Source of the DNA: Desulfobacterales bacterium
GTDB lineage: Bacteria; Desulfobacterota; Desulfobacteria; Desulfobacterales; C00003060
NCBI GenBank assembly: GCA_030616425.1
Contig: JAUWXJ010000147.1
Span: forward strand, 1 to 5,824
Length of the DNA: 5,824 bases
Reading direction: 5' to 3'
Below the pieces are notes generated by a model. That model saw nothing but the letters and a program-made list of their open reading frames with translations. It searched no databases and was not told where the DNA came from. The stretch's first letter is position 1, and every line of letters begins with the position of its first letter. Shown in pieces: positions 1-5,208 of the stretch. Made by a program: the position numbers and the translations under genes.

Positions 1-84
1 GGTGATACAGTCATCGCCATTGGAGAAAACCGAAACTTGGAACGGCTCGAAAAACTTCTGAATCCAGGACGTCAAAGGGGATGA
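1..84 (+). CDS. C-terminal fragment of a TrkA-C (RCK_C) domain protein, probably a K+ channel or transport regulator
   Basis: Frame 1 is open from the window edge to a TGA at 82-84 and encodes 27 residues, beginning GDTVIAIGENRNLERLEKLL and ending NPGRQRG. The pattern Gly-Asp-x-hydrophobic x3-Gly-x3-x-Leu-x-x-Leu-x-x-Leu-Leu is what the last beta strand and helix of TrkA-C (RCK_C) domains look like. That domain forms the ligand-binding C-terminus of cytoplasmic K+ uptake regulators (TrkA) and of K+ channels with an NAD-binding module. The start and nearly all of the gene lie outside the window, so channel, regulator and other RCK_C transporters cannot be told apart. It converges on the minus-strand gene that ends at 162, and I see no clear terminator in the 77 bp between them. 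Confidence 0.55.
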   Translation, partial: GDTVIAIGENRNLERLEKLLNPGRQRG

Positions 85-161
85 GCCACCCCAACTAAGA
101 ATCTCCATTGGCGGCGCCCTGAAAGCTGAATCGGCACTGCAGAGGGAACAGCGCCTGCATA

Positions 162-749
162 TCAAATTTTGTAGATGATGCGCTTTTCAGTGATGATGAT
201 ATCTGTATAACGATCGTGGGGTTCCATGGGGATCTGGGGCACTATCTGGCACTCAAAGGAAAGAGCTACTTTTCTAGTAGTGATATCGAGCTGAGGAATG
301 AATCGATCATAGAAGCCCGTGCCATAGCCAATGCGTCCTCCGCGTTCGTCAAAGGCTATACCAGGGATGATGGCCAGATTAACATGTTTTACTGGAACTT
401 GTTTGCATCGCTGAGGGATTGGCTCGCGGATTTTACGATAACGTGGCCGCACATCCCTTTCAAGGTTATCAACCTTGAAAGGCACGATTTCTTGTTTTCC
501 CCGATCAATCAAAGGTAATGCCACAATCTTCTCAATCTCAAGGGCCTTCCGCACCATAGGCTCAGTATCGACTTCACTATTATTGCTCATGTAGAATAGG
601 ACAATCCTACTTTCTAGAAAATTAGCGAAATCGAATAATTGCTCCATAATGGCTGCACTCTTTTCAGAGCGCTCTTTTTTCGAGAGGGCATCACGCTTCG
701 CGCGGGTACTTTTTCTAATCTCAGACTTTTTTGCCTTTAGGTCTTCCAT
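162..749 (-). CDS. 5-formyltetrahydrofolate cyclo-ligase (5,10-methenyltetrahydrofolate synthetase)
   Basis: This is a cytoplasmic enzyme of one-carbon metabolism. It uses ATP to convert 5-formyltetrahydrofolate to 5,10-methenyltetrahydrofolate, recovering folate from a dead-end form. The 195-residue length is typical of the family. Visible hallmarks are the basic N-terminal helix (KSEIRKSTRAKRDALS, from residue 8), a strand with the pattern IVLFYMSNNSEVDT (about 49-62), and the signature PGIAFDERGGRIGYG followed by TGFYDRF (129-150), which contains the family's glycine-rich nucleotide/folate site and the YDRF motif. The end DRYTDIIITEKRIIY also fits. I chose the ATG at 747-749 over an in-frame ATG 45 bp upstream. 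It has GGAG (757-760) seven bases upstream, the protein then begins like its relatives, and the likely promoter -10 box lies inside the longer version. It is divergent from serS, with its own putative promoter. I am confident of the family; the gene name varies between genomes (ygfA, fau). Confidence 0.93.
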   Translation of the reverse strand: MEDLKAKKSEIRKSTRAKRDALSKKERSEKSAAIMEQLFDFANFLESRIVLFYMSNNSEVDTEPMVRKALEIEKIVALPLIDRGKQEIVPFKVDNLERDVRPRYRKIREPIPQRCKQVPVKHVNLAIIPGIAFDERGGRIGYGTGFYDRFIPQLDITTRKVALSFECQIVPQIPMEPHDRYTDIIITEKRIIYKI

Positions 750-784
750 CAAGCATCTCCGTCCGCTGTAGCTATTTTGCTTGT

Positions 785-813
785 CCCATAGCAAAAATAT
801 CGAATAAAGTCAA
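785..813 (-). promoter_or_regulatory. Putative sigma-70 promoter for the 5-formyl-THF cyclo-ligase gene
   Basis: Read on the minus strand, TTGACT (808-813) is separated by 17 bases from TATGGG (785-790). The TGC just before the -10 box makes it an extended -10. The expected start is near 778, giving a leader of about 29 nt before the ATG at 749. The -35 matches consensus at 5 of 6 positions. The -10 is weak (TAT only) and is rescued by the TGn element. This is a prediction from spacing and sequence only. Confidence 0.5.
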
Positions 814-826
814 GTAATAATAATCA

Positions 827-855
827 TTGACTAAATTATGGGTGCATGGTAAAAT
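827..855 (+). promoter_or_regulatory. Putative sigma-70 promoter for serS (and probably thrC)
   Basis: TTGACT (827-832), a 17-base spacer and TAAAAT (850-855) match both consensus hexamers at 5 of 6 positions with ideal spacing. Transcription would begin near 862, leaving a leader of about 100 nt before the serS ATG at 962. That leader can form two small hairpins: GGCGT (878-882) with ACGCC (892-896), and GGGCTT (903-908) with AAGCCT (921-926, one G-U pair). I see no T-box consensus in it. Together with the divergent promoter it accounts for most of the 212-bp gap. Confidence 0.6.
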
Positions 856-961
856 TACCTACAAAAATTTTCTGATCGGCGTGAACTTGTAACGCCACTC
901 ATGGGCTTTCTCGAGGCACTAAGCCTGAAACCTACTATTCCAATATTCTAGTTGCTGGCGC

Positions 962-2266
962 ATGCTGGAGATCAAATTCATTAGAAAAAATCTGGAATTG
1001 ATGCAGGAATCGCTCCGCAAGCGTGGGGAAGAGTACGACCTTCATCCGTTTCTCGACTCAGACTCAAGACGCCGGGCCATCTTGCTCGAGGTGGAAGAGC
1101 TTAAACACAAGCGCAACACGGTCTCTGAGCGTATCGCCCAAATGAACAAGGAAGGCAAAGACCCCTCAAAACTGATAGCCGAGATGCGGGTAGTCTCTCA
1201 GAAAATCAAGACTTTAGACGAGGAGCTGTCCAAACACGAAGAAACCCTGCGTGCTATCCTGATGGAATTGCCCAACATTCCTCATCCCTCTGTGCCGACA
1301 GGCAAAGACAGCGAAGAGAATGTGGTCATCAGAAAGGTTGGTGAGCCTCGCTCTTTTGACTTTGAGCCATTGCCGCACTGGGAACTTGGGAAAAGACTCG
1401 GGATCCTTGATTTTGAGCGTGCGGCCAAGATTACAGGGGCACGGTTTGCCCTGTATATGGGACTGGGGGCAAGGCTTGAGCGTGCGCTGATTAACTTTAT
1501 GCTGGATGTGCAAACCAAGGAGCACGGCTATCTGGAGGTCCTTCCGCCATTCATGACGAATCGCACCAGTATGACCATCACAGGTCAGCTTCCAAAGTTT
1601 AGTGAAGATCTCTTTAAGCTTGAAGGGTGGGACTACTACCTGATCCCCACCGCTGAGGTGCCGGTCACCAATATACACCAGGACGAGATCCTGGATGAGC
1701 AGGACCTTCCTATACTTTACGCGGCCTATACGCCATGCTTCCGATCTGAGGCAGGTTCTTATGGCAAGGATACGCGGGGACTGATCAGACAGCACCAGTT
1801 CAATAAGGTCGAACTAGTCAAATTCACCACCCCAGAGAACTCTTATGAAGAACTCGAAAAGCTCCTAGAGGATGCCGAGGTGATCCTCAAGCGCCTTGAG
1901 CTCCCCTATCAGGTGGTGGTATTGTGTACAGGAGACCTGGGGTTTTCGGCTGCTAAGACCTATGATATTGAGGCCTGGATGTCCGGAGAGCAAAAACACC
2001 GGGAGATCTCTTCATGTACCAACTTCGAGGATTTTCAGGCCAGACGGGGCAGTATCCGTTTTAGGAGGCAAGGGAAAAAGGGGACTGAACTGGTCCACAC
2101 CCTGAACGGGTCAGGGCTGGCTATTGGCCGTACGGTCGTGGCGATTTTAGAACATTATCAGCAAGAAGACGGTACGGTCATTATCCCTGAGGCCCTCAGG
2201 CCGTACATGGATGGGGTGGAGAGGATAGAACCAATGGCCATTGGTCATTTGTCATTTGATATTTGA
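962..2266 (+). CDS. serS: Seryl-tRNA synthetase (serine--tRNA ligase)
   Basis: This cytoplasmic class II aminoacyl-tRNA synthetase charges tRNA-Ser, and tRNA-Sec where present, with serine using ATP. The 434 residues are normal for a bacterial SerRS. The start MLEIKFIRKNLELMQESLRK is the family's standard N-terminus, which fixes the ATG at 962 although there is no clear Shine-Dalgarno before it. Residues about 30-105 form the charged helical arm that grips the long variable arm of tRNA-Ser. The catalytic domain shows the serine-recognition TAEVPVTN (230-237), motif 2 with CFRSEAGSYGKDTRG (259-273), and motif 3 GSGLAIGRTVVAILEHYQ (383-400) with its conserved Arg390. The recognisable family end is at about IEP (424). 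The last ten residues, MAIGHLSFDI, are encoded by a palindrome and heptamer repeats that also supply the TGA stop, so this tail is probably a late addition. It is likely the first gene of an operon with the threonine synthase gene 39 bp downstream. Confidence 0.97.
   Translation: MLEIKFIRKNLELMQESLRKRGEEYDLHPFLDSDSRRRAILLEVEELKHKRNTVSERIAQMNKEGKDPSKLIAEMRVVSQKIKTLDEELSKHEETLRAILMELPNIPHPSVPTGKDSEENVVIRKVGEPRSFDFEPLPHWELGKRLGILDFERAAKITGARFALYMGLGARLERALINFMLDVQTKEHGYLEVLPPFMTNRTSMTITGQLPKFSEDLFKLEGWDYYLIPTAEVPVTNIHQDEILDEQDLPILYAAYTPCFRSEAGSYGKDTRGLIRQHQFNKVELVKFTTPENSYEELEKLLEDAEVILKRLELPYQVVVLCTGDLGFSAAKTYDIEAWMSGEQKHREISSCTNFEDFQARRGSIRFRRQGKKGTELVHTLNGSGLAIGRTVVAILEHYQQEDGTVIIPEALRPYMDGVERIEPMAIGHLSFDI
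2230..2245. repeat. 16-bp perfect palindrome at the 3' end of serS
   Basis: ACCAATGGCCATTGGT equals its own reverse complement over all 16 bases. It lies inside the last codons of serS, just after the conserved protein end, and runs directly into the heptamer array: its right half (CATTGGT) is also the first, divergent heptamer. It has no loop, so it is more likely a repeat-element boundary or a protein-binding site than a hairpin. Confidence 0.75.
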
Positions 2267-2287
2267 TATTTGATATTTGATATTTAC
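2239..2287 (+). repeat. Heptamer tandem array (core unit TATTTGA) spanning the serS stop codon
   Basis: Seven consecutive 7-base units are CATTGGT, CATTTGT, CATTTGA, TATTTGA three times, then TATTTAC. The three central copies are identical and the copies decay towards both edges, most visibly on the left. The serS stop TGA is in the first TATTTGA unit (2264-2266). The remaining units fill half of the 39-bp gap before thrC. Because 7 is not divisible by 3, three or more TATTTGA units place TGA in all three forward frames, while the complementary strand has no stop in any frame. Such an array can change copy number by slippage. Confidence 0.9.
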
Positions 2288-2305
2288 AAATGATAAATTT
2301 CTGTT

Positions 2306-3814
2306 ATGAAGATCGAGAACTTCCCTGAAAAGGTCCAACCATATCTGATCCCTAAGGTGGACGGGCATGTCGTCTATCGGTGCCTCGAGTGTGAGGCAGA
2401 ATACGACATCAGTCGCCTCCTCTATACCTGTCCTGCGTGCCAAAGCGTGCTCCTTTTGACAGACCTTGGCTTTGACCGCCTGAACAAGATCCCGCCGGAT
2501 ACATGGCACCAGATCTTTGATTATCGAAAGATGCTAAATATCCCGGCCCTCCAGGGTATTTATCGATACCACGAGTTTATTGGGCCGATCATCCCCCTTG
2601 ATGCGGTCATTTACCTGGGCGAAGGACACACCCCAATGGTGGAAGCCAACCCCCACCTTCAACAGCTTGTGGGTGCCCGATTCTATTTCAAGAACGAAGG
2701 CCAGAACCCAAGCGCCTCTTTTAAGGACCGGGGCATGGCAAGCGCCCTGAGCTATATCAAGTTTCTGGTCAACTCCGGCAAGCTGTCGGACGTGCTGGCC
2801 GTGTGTGCCTCGACCGGCGATACTTCAGCATCTGCCGCCCTCTACGCAGCCTATCTTCAGCCTGGGGTGAAATCAGCCGTGCTACTACCGCACAAGAAGG
2901 TCACACCCCAACAACTGGCCCAACCACTCGGAAGTGGCGCGCTCGTATTTGAGATCCCGGGCGTGTTTGACGACTCCATGAAGGTGGTTGAGGCACTCTC
3001 TGAAGAATATAACGTAGCGCTCTTGAACTCAAAAAACGCCTGGCGTATATGGGGCCAGGAATCGTATTCTTATGAGATTGCCCAGGACTTTGACTATGAC
3101 ATGGACCACAAGGTGATCGTTGTGCCGATTGGAAACGCTGGAAATATCACGGCGATCATCAGCGGTTTCTTGAAGTTCCTTAAGGCCGGAATCATAGACC
3201 GGCTTCCCAAAATCATCGGGGTGCAATCAACCCATGCCAATCCAGTGTACCGGTATTACTTGGAACCCAAGCCTGAAAAAAGAGCGTTTGTGCCTGTCAA
3301 GGTCAGGCCCAGTGTGGCTCAAGCAGCCATGATCGGAAATCCGGTCTCCATGCCCCGCGTGATTCAGCTGGTGGAAACCTACAATAAAAAAGCAGGCAAC
3401 CAGGCTATATTCTTTGCAGAAGTGAAGGAGCAGGCGATCATGGACTGGCAGCTCACGGCCAACCGGAATGGACACATCGCCTGTACCCAGGGTGGTGAGA
3501 CCTTGGCCGGACTGGTGGACGCGAGGAAGCGCGGCATTGTGAGCGAAGATGATGTGGTCGTGCTCAATGCCACGGCCCATGCCCTGAAGTTTGCGGGTTT
3601 TCAGGAGATGTATTTTGAGAACCGGTTCCCCCCGGAATTTGAGATTGTGCCCAATAAGGCCCTTCAAAACGCCCCTCGGCTCGTGCGCCCTGAAGACCTA
3701 AATGTGGTCCCCACTCCGGATAAGCCCCTTAAAGGAAAAGATCTTGAGCGTTTTGTGAAGCGGACAGCCGAAGCCATAGCAAAAGAGTTGAATCTATCGA
3801 CTCGGGATTCGTAA
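2306..3814 (+). CDS. thrC: Threonine synthase, long form with N-terminal zinc ribbon
   Basis: This is a PLP-dependent, fold-type II enzyme that converts O-phosphohomoserine to L-threonine and phosphate, the last step of threonine synthesis in the cytoplasm. Residues 26-45 carry two CxxC pairs (Cys26/Cys29 and Cys42/Cys45), a probable zinc ribbon found in long bacterial and archaeal threonine synthases. The PLP-lysine motif NPSASFKDRG puts the Schiff-base lysine at 140. The phosphate-cradle loop is PIGNAGN (274-280). IGNPVS (343-348) and CTQGGET (393-399) are typical of the C-terminal half. At 502 residues the protein is intact. The ATG at 2306 has no good Shine-Dalgarno, and the gene starts 39 bp after serS, so joint transcription from the serS promoter is likely. 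A related PLP enzyme such as cysteate synthase cannot be fully excluded from sequence alone, but threonine synthase is the better fit. Confidence 0.9.
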   Translation: MKIENFPEKVQPYLIPKVDGHVVYRCLECEAEYDISRLLYTCPACQSVLLLTDLGFDRLNKIPPDTWHQIFDYRKMLNIPALQGIYRYHEFIGPIIPLDAVIYLGEGHTPMVEANPHLQQLVGARFYFKNEGQNPSASFKDRGMASALSYIKFLVNSGKLSDVLAVCASTGDTSASAALYAAYLQPGVKSAVLLPHKKVTPQQLAQPLGSGALVFEIPGVFDDSMKVVEALSEEYNVALLNSKNAWRIWGQESYSYEIAQDFDYDMDHKVIVVPIGNAGNITAIISGFLKFLKAGIIDRLPKIIGVQSTHANPVYRYYLEPKPEKRAFVPVKVRPSVAQAAMIGNPVSMPRVIQLVETYNKKAGNQAIFFAEVKEQAIMDWQLTANRNGHIACTQGGETLAGLVDARKRGIVSEDDVVVLNATAHALKFAGFQEMYFENRFPPEFEIVPNKALQNAPRLVRPEDLNVVPTPDKPLKGKDLERFVKRTAEAIAKELNLSTRDS

Positions 3815-3834
3815 TCCCACATCTTGCTAATCTT

Positions 3835-3876
3835 AAAAGTGAAGCCTCCCCGCCCGGAAGGGCGGGAAGGTTTCAC
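3835..3876 (-). terminator. Strong hairpin between convergent genes, oriented best as terminator of the DUF4124 gene
   Basis: Arms 3839-3855 and 3860-3876 pair over 17 positions, with one G-U and one C-A as the only departures. They enclose a 4-base loop that reads GGAA (a GNRA loop) on the plus strand. Read on the minus strand, the hairpin begins 6 bases after the stop of the DUF4124 gene and is followed by TTTT (3835-3838), so it fits an intrinsic terminator for that gene. It also lies 24 bp past the thrC stop and could stop plus-strand transcription too, but it lacks a T-run on that side. The GC-rich stem (CCCGCCC/GGGCGGG) also resembles dispersed palindromic repeats. Confidence 0.7.
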
Positions 3877-3882
3877 ATCATC

Positions 3883-4674
3883 TTAATACCTGGGTTCCTG
3901 AACCTCCTTTTCAATTCCGGCATCATAGGTATTATATTCTTTCTCAAATGCCTTTCGTCTCTTTTCATAATCCTTAAGCCGGACATTAAAGTCCTTCACC
4001 TTTTCGGTAAGTCTTGTGCGGGCAGATCGAGTCAACCGCTTCTTTGATGCTCTGTCAAGTTCTGCTTTTTCCTTCATAAGATCTTGGTACTCTTCCTGTA
4101 ACTTCGCTTCAGTCTCTTTCAGCTTCTGTTCCAGGGTCTTTCTCTCTTCTCTGCTCGCATTGTAGCGTTCAACTTCTTTGTTAAATGCTTGTTGCCTCTT
4201 TTCGTAATCTTTAGTCCGTGCGTTATGGTCCATAACTTTTTGGTTGTGTTTTCTGTGGTCATCCGGCGTCAAGACCCTCTTTGCGGCTTCATCCAACCCC
4301 TCTTTTTCCATCATGAGGGCCTCGTATTCTTCTTCCAGCCCCCTTCCGGTCTCTTTCAGTTCCTGCTCACTCCGGGTTTCCTCCCCTTCTTTGGCCAGCG
4401 TCTCTATTTGAAGGAGTCCTTCTTCGGCTTCTTTCGCGGCCCTTTCAGGGCTCTCTGTTTCCTCGCTTTTTCTTTCGGCCCCTTCTTCCGGCGTAAATTG
4501 ATAGTCAGATTCGTCGTATTCATTCACCTTTGCCCGCTGCTCAACAGGTACATTGGCGAAGTTATCTGTATAGTGGACCTTGCCTTCTTCGTCCACGTAC
4601 CTGTAAAGCTCAGCCGACGCCATCGCACAGACCCCTGTCAATACCAGCACTATGATCCATTGCCAAAATCTCAT
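3883..4674 (-). CDS. Secreted DUF4124 protein with a duplicated coiled-coil region
   Basis: The 263-residue protein starts with a Sec signal peptide: a short N-region, a hydrophobic core at about 7-18, and an ASA site predicting cleavage after Ala21. It is therefore likely periplasmic. The mature start ELYRYVDEEGKVHYTDN (22-38) is the DUF4124 pattern, a short beta-hairpin-like module common at the N-terminus of proteobacterial envelope proteins and of unknown function. From about residue 60 it is almost all Glu/Lys/Arg-rich helix, predicted coiled coil. Residues 103-173 and 182-252 are two copies in exact 79-residue register, 37 of 71 positions identical by hand count, each ending with KDYEKR, then AF, KE and Y. 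No enzyme motif is visible. The ATG at 4672-4674 has GGGGGAG (4683-4689) eight bases upstream, a strong ribosome site. It points away from the pilin genes and is followed by a hairpin terminator, so it is probably a single-gene unit. A structural or scaffold role would be inference. Confidence 0.85.
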   Translation of the reverse strand: MRFWQWIIVLVLTGVCAMASAELYRYVDEEGKVHYTDNFANVPVEQRAKVNEYDESDYQFTPEEGAERKSEETESPERAAKEAEEGLLQIETLAKEGEETRSEQELKETGRGLEEEYEALMMEKEGLDEAAKRVLTPDDHRKHNQKVMDHNARTKDYEKRQQAFNKEVERYNASREERKTLEQKLKETEAKLQEEYQDLMKEKAELDRASKKRLTRSARTRLTEKVKDFNVRLKDYEKRRKAFEKEYNTYDAGIEKEVQEPRY

Positions 4675-4718
4675 GCCCGTCTCTCCCCCGAATAAACGAC
4701 CACCTGCACAGCGGGTGC

Positions 4719-4751
4719 TTTTGTTTTACGGCCAAAGGTCGTGAAACAAAA
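4719..4751. repeat. 33-bp near-perfect inverted repeat (15-bp arms, AAA loop)
   Basis: Arms 4719-4733 and 4737-4751 are complementary apart from two positions that become G-U pairs on the plus-strand transcript, around a 3-base AAA centre. The outer part is T-rich opposite A-rich (TTTTGTTTTACG with CGTGAAACAAAA) and the inner part is GGCC-like. It lies 45 bp upstream of the DUF4124 start and would be in that gene's leader if the promoter lies in the AT-rich stretch beyond it. It may be a regulatory hairpin or a dispersed palindromic (REP-like) element. Confidence 0.7.
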
Positions 4752-4861
4752 AAGTCAAGTTTAACATTATGATTTTACAATAAAAATAGCTTCATTCCTA
4801 AAACCCTGCTCCCCTCTTGAAGAGGATTTTAGCTTACCCGTGAAATCCAATGCTATTCCAC

Positions 4862-4941
4862 TGGGGGATTTTTTTCAACCCAATCCTTAAACCAATCCCC
4901 CAAGGCAGACCCCTTAACCTCCTTCCCCCGGTGGGTAGGAG
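4862..4941. repeat. Paired G-run/C-run inverted repeats, possibly a REP-like element
   Basis: TGGGGGATT (4862-4870) is perfectly complementary to AATCCCCCA (4894-4902) across a 23-base spacer that begins with a T-run. Immediately after, CTCCTTCCC (4919-4927) pairs with GGGTAGGAG (4933-4941) with one mismatch and a 5-base loop. Runs of C alternating with TTAAC/AATCC resemble the small palindromic intergenic elements found in many copies in bacterial genomes. A single window cannot show whether it is repeated elsewhere. Confidence 0.45.
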
Positions 4942-5052
4942 ATTTCTGGAGGATGGATAAAGCAAGCTAACGTGCTGTAACATAACAGAAATTTAGGGGG
5001 TGGATCGAAAAAGTCGTGCTATCACTAGCTGGAGCGGTGATGCAATCTACTC

Positions 5053-5068
5053 TGGCACAATAATTGCG
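5053..5068 (+). promoter_or_regulatory. Sigma-54 (RpoN) -24/-12 promoter of the pilin operon
   Basis: TGGCAC (5053-5058), five bases, then TTGC (5064-5067) matches the sigma-54 consensus TGGCAC-N5-TTGC at every defined position, with the invariant GG and GC at correct spacing. The predicted start is near 5079, giving a leader of about 130 nt before the pilin ATG. In Pseudomonas, Myxococcus and Geobacter, pilA is known to be transcribed by sigma-54 RNA polymerase with the response regulator PilR. A comparable enhancer-binding activator is therefore expected here, with sites probably upstream of 5050, but I cannot identify them. Confidence 0.85.
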
Positions 5069-5101
5069 TGAAGAATTAAGAGATAACCCAGAGATCCAGG
5101 T

Positions 5102-5157
5102 CTTGTTTCCTTTGAACAGGGCCCTGCTTCGGGACAGGGTTTTGTATTGAGAACAAG
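5102..5157 (+). other. Potential stem-loop structure in the pilin operon leader
   Basis: An outer helix pairs CTTGTTT (5102-5108) with GAACAAG (5151-5157), including one T-G pair. It encloses an inner hairpin CCCTG (5122-5126) with CAGGG (5135-5139). The inner stem is followed by TTTTGTATT, a modest terminator-like signature. A second CAGGG (5117-5121) directly precedes the inner stem and could compete for CCCTG only in trans. It lies wholly inside the predicted sigma-54 transcript, upstream of the pilin start, so attenuation or RNA-based control is possible but unproven. I do not recognise a named riboswitch. Confidence 0.4.
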
Positions 5158-5208
5158 TTGGCAGATATAGCTTGAGAGGATGCAACAATTATAATATAAT
5201 TAAACTAT

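Larger units (their letters stand above)
4675..5208. other. 534-bp non-coding region between the DUF4124 gene and the pilin operon
   Basis: I see no credible gene here. From left to right it holds the DUF4124 ribosome site (4683-4689), a 6-bp hairpin CACCTG/CGGGTG (4701-4717) followed by a T-rich run, the long inverted repeat at 4719-4751, and an AT-rich stretch (4752-4800) that could carry the DUF4124 promoter, although I cannot pick convincing boxes. Next come a small hairpin CCTCT-TGA-AGAGG near 4815, G/C-run inverted repeats (4862-4941), about 110 bp with little recognisable structure that could contain activator sites, the sigma-54 promoter and the pilin leader. A short inverted repeat ATCAC/GTGAT at 5021-5041 sits just upstream of the -24 box; its arms are too short to call an operator. 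Confidence 0.6.

Noticed and set aside
85..161. Terminator between the TrkA-C fragment and the cyclo-ligase gene
   Set aside because: GGCGC (113-117) and GCGCC (151-155) can pair, but they are 33 bases apart and no T-run follows on either strand.
750..794. Upstream in-frame ATG giving a 210-residue cyclo-ligase
   Set aside because: The extra 15 residues do not resemble the family start, the ATG at 749 has a well-placed GGAG, and the predicted -10 box lies inside the longer version.
750..961. 6S RNA gene next to the cyclo-ligase gene, as in many proteobacteria
   Set aside because: The stretch is AT-rich, lacks the long rod-like self-complementarity of 6S RNA, and is better explained by two divergent promoters.
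862..961. T-box leader upstream of serS
   Set aside because: No T-box consensus (AGGGTGGnACCGCG) and too little room for the stem I specifier loop plus antiterminator; only two short hairpins are seen.
1214..1795. Minus-strand open frame of 193 codons inside serS
   Set aside because: It is fully antisense to the conserved SerRS catalytic core, with no recognisable domain; a shadow frame. The same applies to the minus-strand frame at 3227-3667 inside thrC.
4624..4638. Lipoprotein signal (lipobox) around Cys16 of the DUF4124 protein
   Set aside because: The residues before Cys are T-G-V; a lipobox needs Gly, Ala or Ser directly before the Cys. The ASA site after it fits signal peptidase I.
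4189..4695. Plus-strand open frame of 168 codons opposite the DUF4124 gene
   Set aside because: It is the complement of a Glu/Lys-rich coiled-coil gene, which naturally yields Phe/Leu-rich stop-free frames. It has no ribosome site or family resemblance.
5102..5157. c-di-GMP-I (GEMM) riboswitch
   Set aside because: The conserved core sequences I know for that class are not present; only a generic helix with an inner hairpin is seen.
5180..5194. Tiny ORF (ATG CAA CAA TTA TAA) in the pilin leader as a leader peptide
   Set aside because: The GAGAGG abuts the ATG with no spacing, and there is no run of regulatory codons; most likely chance.
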